Source of the DNA: Xylanibacter ruminicola
GTDB taxonomy: Bacteria; Bacteroidota; Bacteroidia; Bacteroidales; Bacteroidaceae
Assembly: GCF_900142525.1 (NCBI RefSeq)
Contig: NZ_FRBD01000005.1
Span: forward strand, 1-64,000
Length of the DNA stretch: 64,000 nucleotides
Direction of reading: 5' to 3'
Below, piece after piece: positions 6,210 to 13,599 of this stretch (its first letter is position 1; every line of letters begins with the position of its first letter). The position numbers were made by a program, and so were the translations under genes. The notes below the pieces were generated by a model that was given only the letters and a program-made list of their open reading frames with translations, did not search any database and was not told where the DNA came from.

Positions 6210-8228
6210 CTACCTATTTATTATTATAATACTATTAACGGCCTCGCCGGGGGTGGTGTCGGCTTCGCGGGGGAAGTAGACGGGCATATCCTTCTGCAGT
6301 GGCAGGATACGGAGCTCCAGCTCTCGGCACCCCTCGGGCAGACGCCATAGGGCATACTGGAATGGGCGACCGTTGTAGAAATTGTCGTCAATCAGCTTGC
6401 CATTGGCATAGAGACGGGCCACGTCGCCGCGGTAGTTGATGGTTATGAGGTGAGAGCGGAGAGATGAGTAGTCTGCTGGGAGCGTGATGGTGTAGACGGC
6501 AGCTTGCTCAAAGTCGGCATCGGTGGGCTCCTCGGCTACTTTGTTGACGCCGATGGTAATGGGGCGGGGAGAGCCTGCCTCGCGAACCTTTTTAACGATG
6601 GGAGCCTGATATGCGATGTCGTGATGCCCCTCTTCTTCTAAGAACAACCGCCCGGCCTGCTCGGAAGTGAGCAGGTAGATGTTCTGATAAACGGGCTTAT
6701 CGGCACCTTTCGGCTTGAGGTTACGAAGCACCTTACGGCCAACGGCCAGGGTGGTGGGGATGCCCTTGATCTGCTCAAGATAAATCTTGCCATCGCGCTT
6801 GGCTACCAGCTGGGCGGTGGCGTAGTTGATGCCATCGATGTTAACAGGAAAAATGCACATGGCACCAGCAGGAATGGTGAGCTTGGGCAGAGTTACACCG
6901 CATGCCTCGAGCTGAACACCGCGCTTGGCCGTGAGGTGCTGCAGGCGCTCGTAGTTGTTGACGAAGATGAAACCGCTGCCATCCTTTTCGCGTACACTCC
7001 AACGCAGGTGTGAGTCGTCGCCCTTCTTGATATCCTGAGCGCAAGGAAAACGGGCCTCCATGGGGGCCAGCACCTCGCCCCAATCGTGCATAAACAGATG
7101 GAGCTTGCGCAGCATGTAGTAGTGAGGATTGCGCTGACCGAACTCGCCCAACGGTGCCTGGAAGTCGTAGGTTTTTACGGGCATATCGTTGTAGTTGGTG
7201 GCAACGGTGCGCTGTGTCTCGTTGAGATAGGTGAGCCCATCGGGGTTGGTGCCGCCGTGATACATGTAATAGCCCAGCAGGTTAGAACCGCTGCCCAGCT
7301 TGACGATGGCCATCGAGTAGGCATCTTCAGGGTAGAGGTAGGGGCGGCGATGGTAGGCGGGCATCATGCCGCCACCTAGCTCGCAGGTGAAATAAGGATA
7401 GGTGCCGGCTGATGGGTGATGAGTGGTGGAGTAGTCGAGCTGTTCGGAGCCGATGGCGCCCGAGACTTGAGAGGCGGTGAAGTTGAACGCCTTGTAGTAG
7501 TTGCCGGCCGTCTCCTCGATGCTGCGATCCCAGAAGCCGTCGGCATAGTCGCCATACAGGGGCAGCATCTCGCCAAAGGGCACGGGCGTGGCCAACTCGG
7601 GCCAGCCTGTGCGGGTGTAGAAAGGCAGGTTGAAGCCTATCTGCAGGGCGATACGCTTGAGCGCCATGAGGTATTCGCCCCGGCCGCGATACTCATTGTC
7701 GAACTGGGCGCCTATCACGGGGCCGCCATCCTTCCACTGCAGCCCTTGAACCTGGGTGAAAATCTGTCGATAAAGCTGCTCTACCATGCCTAGGAACACG
7801 GGATTCTCCTGGCGCGTTTTGCAACCTTTGGTGAACACCCAGTCGGGGATGCCGCCATTGCGCACCTCGCCGTGACAGAACGGACCAAGGCGCAGCACCA
7901 CGGGCATGCGTTGCTGCTGGCACACCTCGAGAAAATGGCGCAGATTGCGCTGACCGTCCCAGCGGAAGATGCCCTCCTGCTCTTCGACGTGGTTCCAGAA
8001 TACGTAGGTGGCGATGATGGTGACACCGCCCTCCTTCATCTTCTTTACCTCGGAGGCCCACTCGCCGGCTGGGATGCGCGAGTAGTGAACCTCGCCCATG
8101 ACGGGGCACACACGACGGCCGTCGATGATGAGACTATGGCGATCCCAACTTACGGAGGCATTTCCGGCTTTCAACCCGCCGGCCATCATCAGCAGGCAGA
8201 GGGATAGGAGAGAGAACTTCTTGATCAT
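6210..8228 (-). CDS. Glycoside hydrolase family 35 beta-galactosidase-like enzyme
   Basis: A 672-aa exported enzyme. Residues 1-22 are a signal peptide (FSLLSLCLLMMAGGLKAG). The GH35 barrel follows, with GEVHYSRIPAGEW (45-57), NEY carrying the probable acid/base Glu179 (GGPVIGAQFDNEY) and Glu283 in TCELGGG as nucleophile candidate. The C-terminal third is beta-rich and probably carries binding or jelly-roll domains. Family members release terminal beta-galactose from side chains, here plausibly the galactan branches of pectin or xylan. It may share a transcript with the TPR remnant, whose stop lies 8 bases upstream. Exact sugar specificity cannot be read from sequence. Confidence 0.85.
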   Translation of the reverse strand: MIKKFSLLSLCLLMMAGGLKAGNASVSWDRHSLIIDGRRVCPVMGEVHYSRIPAGEWASEVKKMKEGGVTIIATYVFWNHVEEQEGIFRWDGQRNLRHFLEVCQQQRMPVVLRLGPFCHGEVRNGGIPDWVFTKGCKTRQENPVFLGMVEQLYRQIFTQVQGLQWKDGGPVIGAQFDNEYRGRGEYLMALKRIALQIGFNLPFYTRTGWPELATPVPFGEMLPLYGDYADGFWDRSIEETAGNYYKAFNFTASQVSGAIGSEQLDYSTTHHPSAGTYPYFTCELGGGMMPAYHRRPYLYPEDAYSMAIVKLGSGSNLLGYYMYHGGTNPDGLTYLNETQRTVATNYNDMPVKTYDFQAPLGEFGQRNPHYYMLRKLHLFMHDWGEVLAPMEARFPCAQDIKKGDDSHLRWSVREKDGSGFIFVNNYERLQHLTAKRGVQLEACGVTLPKLTIPAGAMCIFPVNIDGINYATAQLVAKRDGKIYLEQIKGIPTTLAVGRKVLRNLKPKGADKPVYQNIYLLTSEQAGRLFLEEEGHHDIAYQAPIVKKVREAGSPRPITIGVNKVAEEPTDADFEQAAVYTITLPADYSSLRSHLITINYRGDVARLYANGKLIDDNFYNGRPFQYALWRLPEGCRELELRILPLQKDMPVYFPREADTTPGEAVNSIIIINR

Positions 8229-8236
8229 ATGGGTTG

Positions 8237-8398
8237 TTATTTTATGAATTGACTGAACTGCAGGATGCCAAGATGGTTTACATCCAGATGCTCGACCTCT
8301 TCCAGGTAGCGCTTGGCCTTCTCTTTATCGCCCATGCCATAGTAGCCCAGGGCCATGCCCTGATAGAATAATAAAAATCCTTTGTTTAAGATACTCAT
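8237..8398 (-). pseudogene. TPR-protein C-terminal remnant (53 codons)
   Basis: The reading frame from ATG 8396-8398 encodes one clear tetratricopeptide repeat (YYGMGDKEKAKRYLEEVEHL) and a LDVNHLGIL tail like the C-terminal ends of large Bacteroidota DUF5107/TPR proteins. The rest of such a protein is absent. A -7 box on this strand (8427-8434) lies just upstream, so the longer ATG start at 8530 would lie beyond the promoter and is rejected. It looks like a deletion scar that has kept a promoter and now leads into the GH35 gene; whether the peptide is made or useful is unknown. Confidence 0.5.
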
Positions 8399-8426
8399 TG
8401 TTGTTATCGCAATTAAAAATTCGATG

Positions 8427-8434
8427 CAAAGGTA
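8427..8434 (-). promoter_or_regulatory. -7 promoter element upstream of TPR remnant and GH35
   Basis: On the minus strand the box reads TACCTTTG; the -33 element is not clear. Confidence 0.5.
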
Positions 8435-8507
8435 CGTTTTTTTTTGCAAACTAAAAAACAAAATAGAGAAATGTTGATGCATGCAGTAAGTGTTCCGTTG
8501 TCGGTGG

Positions 8508-10781
8508 TTACATATGCCTCGGACAACCATTACATACTATCATTATTTGATCTAATACGAAATGGTGATCAAGGGCCTGAATGGTGAGCGTGTGCGAGCC
8601 GGAGCTTAATTGGGTCTTAAGTTTGCGTAAGGCCTGGCCGCGTAGCACATTCTGTTTCCACTGTTCTGAGCGGAAGGGCTCTTTTAGGTTGAAGACGGTT
8701 GGCGCGCCTCCGTCGATGGCAACGCTGAAACGCAGATCGCCATGATCGTTGGGCTGGGTTGGTATCAAAGCCAGCTGTAATAGGTATTCACCTTTCTTCT
8801 CGGTTGTGAAACGATATGTTAGTGTGCCATCCTTTGGCAGGGCTACGGCATTCATAGAATGGCCTAACATCTGGATGGTCTTAACGCTGGTTGATGCTTC
8901 TGTATAATCACAGGCATTCATTTTACAAACGTAGTCCACTGGCTTACCCGTTAATTGGGCACAAACATTGTCGAATACGGGCAGGCGCCGTGGGGCTGCA
9001 TCCATCAGATGATGCCACTTGCCATGATTCATTTCATTATAATGTTGGGTTAACTGCTGAATCTCGTTGTAGGCACGCTGGCTCTGCACTGAATCGGAAA
9101 GAATCTTGCGGTTCATGGCGGCTGTAGCGAAAACGGGATACTCTATGATTGCGAAGAAGGCATCTCTCAATGACTGGCGAATAAGAGGGCGCACGGCGAT
9201 GATGTCGGCCTTGAGATGTTCAAATGCTGACACGCGGCGCGCTGCCTCGATGGCTGTCAGGGGCACCTCGGAAACAGGAGACAGACCGCGAGGATATTTC
9301 TTCTTGTCGAGCTCTACCTGCGTATAACCCATGAATTCAGGACGGCGCTGACCGCAGAGATGATAGAATTCGTGCATGATAGGGAAGATCTGCTGTCCAG
9401 CCTCTGTACCAAACTCACGACAGAGCCATGAACGATAGTGGTGATTCAGCGTGTCTCCGTTTACGCAGTTGATGTTCCATGCCATATCAAGGAATAACTC
9501 CAACTGATAACCAGCCACTTTGGGGTCGTGGACATTTGCAATCCAAAGGCGGCGCACGTTGTAATCGTAAGCCTGGCGCATCTCGTTGTAAATCAGTCCT
9601 GGCTGGGTAGTAGTCAACCAAAGATAGTCGTGCGGACGGCCCCAGTAACTCAGGTGATAATAAACACCGCTTCCGCCCCCTCGCTGTTGTTCTTGGGCAT
9701 CGGAGAGGCGCGTCATATAGCCGTAGTTGTCATCGCACCACATCAGTGTGACATAGTCAGGAACTTTGAGACCTTTTTCGTACAGCTGCAGCACCTCTTT
9801 ATAGGGAACAAACACCTGCATCAGTTTCTGCGGGTTACCGATATACTTTCGCAGCAACTCCTGCTGGTCGTCAATGACTTGTTGGAGAGCCTCGAGCTTT
9901 TCCTGCTCTGTTTGATAGCCCTCCATCGAGCTGTCGTGAATACCGCGCATGCCGATGGTAAACATGTTGTCTTTGGAGTGTTTTACTTCCTGTAGTCTTT
10001 CTATCCAGTACTTCTGCACGGCCTCGCGATTGGTGCGGTAGTTAAAGGCACCGCGCTGTTTTACATTCCATTCGTCCACGTTATTCCTCAACAGTGGCTC
10101 GCAGTGCGATGTGCCTATCACAATACCGCATGAGTCGGCCATAGCCTTGGCTCCTGGTATCTTGAAAAATGCTGTGGTGCCCGAATGCATGGCAGGCCAG
10201 ATGGCGTTAGCTCTGAGGCGTAATAGCAGTTGGAATATCTTCTTGTATGTCTGTATACCTATTGTCCCTTTGTTATTGGGCTCGAAAGTATTGCTGCTCC
10301 AAGGACGTAACGACCAATCTTCGTCGTTTAGAAATATACCGCGATATGCCACGCTGGGTTGTTGAGCGGTCTTGAAGTCGGCTGGTAGCGCGAGGCAGCT
10401 TTTCTTCTCGGGCTTCACGTCGCCCCACCATATCCAGGGCGATACGCCTGCCAGACGTGAGAGTTCCAACAGACCGTAGGCCATGCCTCGTCCGTTGTTG
10501 CCTTCTACGATGATCTGTCCATCTTTCACGTAGATGTGGAACCCATCAGCAGCTCCTTTGCCCTGTGTGATTTTTATCGTAGACTTGGCAGAGGCCACAG
10601 GCTCCATGCCAGTCACCTGCATCATGTCGCTCTTCCACATGTCGAGGGCTATCTTCACCACAGGCTCTACCTTCTTTGGCGTGCTATAGGTAATAGGGCT
10701 CTTTCCGTCGAACCAGACCACTTCGGCGTTGATACTGATAGCAACGAAGAATACAGACAATAATAATGCTATTCTTTTCAT
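8508..10781 (-). CDS. Glycoside hydrolase family 115 (xylan alpha-glucuronidase-like)
   Basis: A 757-aa secreted enzyme with a signal peptide (residues 1-19). GH115 features are clear: the N-terminal alpha/beta domain with GRGMAYGLLELSRLAGVSPW (about 98-117) and the barrel with YRGIFLNDEDWSLRPW, LRANAIWPAMHSGT and GMRGIHDSSM. GH115 enzymes remove (4-O-methyl)-glucuronic acid from glucuronoxylan or arabinogalactan side chains. At 757 aa it is shorter than many family members, but a beta-sandwich tail remains (FSVAIDGGAPTVFN, LSSGSHTLTIQALD). It has its own promoter (10798-10805) and stands alone on this strand. The substrate is inferred from the family. Confidence 0.88.
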   Translation of the reverse strand: MKRIALLLSVFFVAISINAEVVWFDGKSPITYSTPKKVEPVVKIALDMWKSDMMQVTGMEPVASAKSTIKITQGKGAADGFHIYVKDGQIIVEGNNGRGMAYGLLELSRLAGVSPWIWWGDVKPEKKSCLALPADFKTAQQPSVAYRGIFLNDEDWSLRPWSSNTFEPNNKGTIGIQTYKKIFQLLLRLRANAIWPAMHSGTTAFFKIPGAKAMADSCGIVIGTSHCEPLLRNNVDEWNVKQRGAFNYRTNREAVQKYWIERLQEVKHSKDNMFTIGMRGIHDSSMEGYQTEQEKLEALQQVIDDQQELLRKYIGNPQKLMQVFVPYKEVLQLYEKGLKVPDYVTLMWCDDNYGYMTRLSDAQEQQRGGGSGVYYHLSYWGRPHDYLWLTTTQPGLIYNEMRQAYDYNVRRLWIANVHDPKVAGYQLELFLDMAWNINCVNGDTLNHHYRSWLCREFGTEAGQQIFPIMHEFYHLCGQRRPEFMGYTQVELDKKKYPRGLSPVSEVPLTAIEAARRVSAFEHLKADIIAVRPLIRQSLRDAFFAIIEYPVFATAAMNRKILSDSVQSQRAYNEIQQLTQHYNEMNHGKWHHLMDAAPRRLPVFDNVCAQLTGKPVDYVCKMNACDYTEASTSVKTIQMLGHSMNAVALPKDGTLTYRFTTEKKGEYLLQLALIPTQPNDHGDLRFSVAIDGGAPTVFNLKEPFRSEQWKQNVLRGQALRKLKTQLSSGSHTLTIQALDHHFVLDQIMIVCNGCPRHM

Positions 10782-10797
10782 TGTTTTAAGTTTGGTG

Positions 10798-10805
10798 CAA
10801 AGTTA
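10798..10805 (-). promoter_or_regulatory. -7 promoter element of the GH115 gene
   Basis: Minus-strand TAACTTTG, 17 bases before the ATG; no good -33 element is seen. Confidence 0.5.
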
Positions 10806-10857
10806 GTATTTTTCTTTCATATATCCTATAAATAATGTCCGTAAATTAGTATTTCCC

Positions 10858-10950
10858 TTCAAATTATCTGTGTGCATATCGGAGGCTGTGCGTGGATTAA
10901 TTGTCTTAAGAAACCATCTGTTTGAAAACCAACTAGATTTCAAATTATCT
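10858..10950. repeat. Pair of 12-bp direct repeats (TTCAAATTATCT)
   Basis: Exact copies at 10858-10869 and 10939-10950 in the 223-bp gap between the GH115 and SGNH genes. The rest of this gap holds nothing else I can identify. Confidence 0.45.
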
Positions 10951-11004
10951 CTAATTTAGGTTTATCCCCCTTGTTATCTGATATAATTTGTTGCGTTTAC
11001 GAAC

Positions 11005-11832
11005 TCAGAACCGGCAAGGTAGTGACTGTAGTTGGTATAGCAGGGTGAGGGCTATACGGCGGTGACCGGCATCGTTGGGGTGCAGCAGGTCGGTCTGGGC
11101 GCTCTTAAAGTACTGTGCATGGGCGGCGGCCAGAGGGTAGAGGCCTGAAAGGGCGTTGAGGTCGATGACGGGAACGGCCCAGAGGTTGCCCGCCTCTTTG
11201 ACCGCCTCCACATAGGCATCGATATACTCGCCGCAGCCGTTCTGGTAGGCCTCGTTAGGCTGTATGTTCTTCTCGCTCGAGTAGAAGTAGGCACGATGGA
11301 TGGGGGTGAGCAGCACAATCTGCTTGGTGGGATACACCTCTTTCAGCTTGCTCAGTGCGATGTTGATGCGGCCGCGATAGGTGTTGGAGTCCATCACGGG
11401 CTTGCGCATGCGGCGCTCATAAGTGGCGCGGGGCTGGCCCTCGGCAAAGTCGACCGTGGTCTCTACCTCGTCGAACCATCGGCCAATGGGCACGTGGTGG
11501 TTGTAATCGTTGGTGCCGATAAATATCAGGATGGCGTCAATCGAGTCGCCATGCTGCTGAAGGCACTTATCGGTCTGATTGGGGATATCGTTCCATTGGC
11601 GACCGCTGATGGCATAAACATAAGGTTCAATGCCTAGCCACTGCTGCAACAGGTGCCAGTACTTAACTTTGGAACCGCTGTTGCGCGGATCGGTTACTGA
11701 ATCGCCGAAGTAGGCCACTCGGGCGCCGCGCCAAGGATGCGTATCGCTCATTGCGGGCTGAGCCTTCATGCTGCTCGCCATCATCAGCAAGCAAAGGGCT
11801 GCGAAATAGATTTTCTTCATTATCTGCTTCAT
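11005..11832 (-). CDS. Secreted SGNH/GDSL-family esterase
   Basis: A 275-aa protein with a signal peptide (about residues 1-24). The SGNH hydrolase blocks are visible: GDSV with nucleophile Ser45, SGR near 76 (block II), GTND with Asn108 (block III) and DLLHPNDAGH near the end (block V, catalytic Asp/His). Such enzymes remove acetyl or other acyl groups from polysaccharides; here the neighbours suggest a carbohydrate esterase. An internal ATG at residue 5 is an equally good start. It has a promoter on its own strand and faces the DUF554 gene divergently. The acyl substrate cannot be told. Confidence 0.8.
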   Translation of the reverse strand: MKQIMKKIYFAALCLLMMASSMKAQPAMSDTHPWRGARVAYFGDSVTDPRNSGSKVKYWHLLQQWLGIEPYVYAISGRQWNDIPNQTDKCLQQHGDSIDAILIFIGTNDYNHHVPIGRWFDEVETTVDFAEGQPRATYERRMRKPVMDSNTYRGRINIALSKLKEVYPTKQIVLLTPIHRAYFYSSEKNIQPNEAYQNGCGEYIDAYVEAVKEAGNLWAVPVIDLNALSGLYPLAAAHAQYFKSAQTDLLHPNDAGHRRIALTLLYQLQSLPCRF

Positions 11833-11850
11833 CGTTTTTTAAGTTTGATG

Positions 11851-11880
11851 CAAAGGTACAAAATATTGGTTAGAAACAAA
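11851..11880 (-). promoter_or_regulatory. Promoter of the SGNH esterase gene
   Basis: On the minus strand TTTG (11877-11880), 18-bp spacer, TACCTTTG (11851-11858). Confidence 0.6.
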
Positions 11881-11900
11881 CTAATATTGAATAAAATTGT

Positions 11901-11908
11901 TATCTTTG
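11901..11908 (+). promoter_or_regulatory. -7 promoter element of the DUF554 gene
   Basis: TATCTTTG, 31 bases before the ATG and divergent from the SGNH promoter. Confidence 0.5.
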
Positions 11909-11938
11909 CAGGCGAAATTTGAAAAATGTGAATAACAA

Positions 11939-12625
11939 ATGATAGGAACTATAGTTAATACCTGTACCATTATAGCGGGCTCGTTGCTGGGGGCGCTGCT
12001 GAATAGGGGCATTAAAGATAAATATAAAGAGGTGTTGTATACGGGGCTGGGACTTGCGTCGCTGGCCATCGGACTGAATGCCACCATCAGCAATCTGCCC
12101 AAGAGCGAATATCCGGTGCTCTTTATCGTGTCGCTGGCAATAGGTGGCGTATGTGGTACCAAGCTTGATATAGACGGACGATTCAAGCGGCTAGTAAACA
12201 AACGCTCAAAGGCGGGCAATGCCAACAAGCTGGGCGACGGGCTGAGTACGGCCATCCTGCTGTACTGCATCGGGCCGCTCTCGATGCTGGGTCCTGTGAT
12301 CTCGGCTCTGAAGGGCGACCACACATTTCTATTTACCAATGCCACGCTCGACTTTGTAAGCAGCACCATTTTTGCCTCGACCTACGGCATTGGGATGGTA
12401 CTGGCAGCTCCGGTACTGTTTCTGTGGCAGGGCATGTTCTATGTGGTGGCCCAGATAAGCAGTACGGCTATCAGCGATGGTTTGATGTCGGAGCTGCTGA
12501 TAATAGGAGGACTGATGATTACGGGTAGCGGATTGGGATTATTGAACCTGAAAGATTGCAAAACGCTGAACCTGCTGCCCTCACTTTTGGTGCCCGTTGT
12601 GTGGTATATCGCGCTAAATATTTAA
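11939..12625 (+). CDS. DUF554-family membrane protein (YdfK-like)
   Basis: A 228-aa integral membrane protein with about seven hydrophobic segments. The N-terminus MIGTIVNTCTIIAGSLLGAL and the LYCIGPLSMLGPV motif are typical of DUF554, whose members are proposed inner-membrane transporters with no agreed substrate. It stands alone between a divergent esterase and the Gly-Gly peptide cluster. There is no direct sign of a link to the peptides, though a membrane protein next to exported peptides deserves notice. Confidence 0.85.
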   Translation: MIGTIVNTCTIIAGSLLGALLNRGIKDKYKEVLYTGLGLASLAIGLNATISNLPKSEYPVLFIVSLAIGGVCGTKLDIDGRFKRLVNKRSKAGNANKLGDGLSTAILLYCIGPLSMLGPVISALKGDHTFLFTNATLDFVSSTIFASTYGIGMVLAAPVLFLWQGMFYVVAQISSTAISDGLMSELLIIGGLMITGSGLGLLNLKDCKTLNLLPSLLVPVVWYIALNI

Positions 12626-12684
12626 AAAAGTGTGCCATTCTTACAGAAATGTTGTGCCAATTTAACAAAACTGCTGTTTTTTCA

Positions 12685-12714
12685 TTGTCAATCAGGAAAA
12701 AATTGCTATCTTTG
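12685..12714 (+). promoter_or_regulatory. Promoter of the Gly-Gly peptide cluster
   Basis: TTG (12685-12687), 19-bp spacer, TATCTTTG (12707-12714); the first small gene starts 56 bases downstream. Confidence 0.7.
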
Positions 12715-12769
12715 CAGCAGAAACAAATAATTTATTTTTTTTTAGTTTAACATTTTAAATATTACAACT

Positions 12770-12886
12770 ATGGCAGAAGACAAGAACAAATTGAAGGAAG
12801 CTGAGCTCAATGAGGAGCAGCTCGACGAAGTAGCAGGTGGTAAGAAGCTTGAGCAGACTGAAGAACAAAAATGTCCCCTGGCTTAA
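12770..12886 (+). CDS. Double-glycine leader peptide precursor 1 (38 aa)
   Basis: A tiny gene starting MAEDKNK, continuing with the leader core AELNEEQLDEVAGG (residues 11-24), then a 14-residue tail KKLEQTEEQKCPLA with one Cys. The leader fits the pattern L-x4-L-x2-V-x-G-G used by precursors cut after Gly-Gly by C39-peptidase ABC exporters (bacteriocins, some RiPPs). It has a consensus promoter and is followed by a strong palindrome (12908-12942). Three paralogues follow. No exporter or modifying enzyme is seen in the window, so the pathway is inferred. Confidence 0.75.
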   Translation: MAEDKNKLKEAELNEEQLDEVAGGKKLEQTEEQKCPLA

Positions 12887-12907
12887 TAACCCTCTATTCG
12901 TCACAGC

Positions 12908-12942
12908 AAGTACACAAAAGGGACGGTTCCTTTTGTGTACTT
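12908..12942. terminator. Perfect 14-bp palindrome between peptide genes 1 and 2
   Basis: AAGTACACAAAAGG (12908-12921) and CCTTTTGTGTACTT (12929-12942) flank a GACGGTT loop. It could end or attenuate transcription after the first peptide gene. A related element occurs at 31015-31043. Confidence 0.7.
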
Positions 12943-12981
12943 CTTTAAGTAGAAAATAACAATACCTATTTAAATATTACA

Positions 12982-13119
12982 ATGATGGCAGAAGACAAGA
13001 ACAAAATAAAGGAAGCCGAGCTCAATGAGGAGCAGCTCGACGAAGTGAGCGGTGGTGCGAATGATCCATCTGCCCAGAGAGGAAAAGGTGAGTTACCTGC
13101 TGGTGGATTTACAAAATAA
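12982..13119 (+). CDS. Double-glycine leader peptide precursor 2 (45 aa)
   Basis: Leader nearly identical to precursor 1 (MAEDKNKIKEAELNEEQLDE then VSGG) with a new 20-residue tail beginning ANDPSAQRG and ending GGFTK, rich in Gly and polar residues. Either of two adjacent ATGs (12982, 12985) could be used. The next gene starts in an overlapping-to-adjacent ATG, so genes 2 and 3 are very likely cotranscribed. Conservation of the leader with a divergent tail is the hallmark of precursor families processed by one shared machinery. Confidence 0.75.
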   Translation: MMAEDKNKIKEAELNEEQLDEVSGGANDPSAQRGKGELPAGGFTK

Positions 13120-13125
13120 ATGATT

Positions 13126-13239
13126 ATGGCAGAAGACAAGAACAAAAAGAACTCTGAGCAACTCAACGATGCGCAACTCAGTGAAGTGAATGGTGGTGAT
13201 AGGCTTACTGGTCCTGGTTGGTTACGTCGTGACGCATAA
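13126..13239 (+). CDS. Double-glycine leader peptide precursor 3 (37 aa)
   Basis: Starts MAEDKNKKNSEQ, leader core QLNDAQLSEVNGG, then a 13-residue tail DRLTGPGWLRRDA with Trp and paired Arg. An upstream in-frame ATG at 13120 would add three residues; the start given matches the paralogues. It lies 6 bases after gene 2. The tail differs wholly from those of the neighbours. Confidence 0.73.
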   Translation: MAEDKNKKNSEQLNDAQLSEVNGGDRLTGPGWLRRDA

Positions 13240-13267
13240 TTTTAAACCTCGATAAAACTATTTACTT

Positions 13268-13426
13268 ATGGCAGAAGACAAAATCAATCCAGAGCAGCCC
13301 AATGTAGAGCAGCCCAATGTAGAGCAGCCCCAGAACGAGCAGCTTCATGATGAGCAGCTGAGTAAGGTGAATGGTGGAGGCTTCTTGGAAGATCTCTTCA
13401 GAGTCTTTACCGGTTCCTCTGAATAA
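13268..13426 (+). CDS. Double-glycine leader peptide precursor 4 (52 aa)
   Basis: Starts MAEDKINPEQ and has a repeated PNVEQ segment (two copies of a 15-bp unit) that lengthens the leader, then QLHDEQLSKVNGG and a 15-residue tail GFLEDLFRVFTGSSE that could form an amphipathic helix. It closes the cluster and is followed by a terminator at 13456. The expanded leader points to recent repeat slippage within the gene. Confidence 0.73.
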   Translation: MAEDKINPEQPNVEQPNVEQPQNEQLHDEQLSKVNGGGFLEDLFRVFTGSSE

Positions 13427-13455
13427 TAAGGTGTTTGGCTTCTTATTCCCGATTT

Positions 13456-13499
13456 ACTCCCCTTCTCGCATGAGGAGGGGAGTTCTATTTTCTCTTTTT
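13456..13499 (+). terminator. Terminator of the peptide cluster
   Basis: ACTCCCCTTCTC (13456-13467) pairs with GAGGAGGGGAGT (13472-13483) with one G-T pair, followed by T-rich sequence. It separates the peptide genes from the aldo/keto reductase gene. Confidence 0.75.
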
Positions 13500-13567
13500 A
13501 TAGCTGCTTTTTGAACAATATTATGATTTTTTGTATAAAAACTTAAGCTAGAGAAGAAGATAATTTG

Positions 13568-13575
13568 TATCTTTG
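13568..13575 (+). promoter_or_regulatory. -7 element of the rhamnogalacturonan/rhamnose locus
   Basis: TATCTTTG, 24 bases before the aldo/keto reductase ATG; the -33 box is weak, which would suit an activated promoter. Confidence 0.55.
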
Positions 13576-13599
13576 CAACAAAAATTACTAAAACAGATA

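Noticed and set aside
8237..8530. Longer version of the TPR remnant starting at 8530
   Set aside because: The upstream part crosses the -7 box at 8427-8434 and overlaps the GH115 end; only the 53-codon part resembles a protein.
12556..12750. 64-codon frame between DUF554 and the peptide cluster
   Set aside because: It overlaps the DUF554 gene end and crosses the peptide-cluster promoter; the composition is that of AT-rich intergenic DNA.
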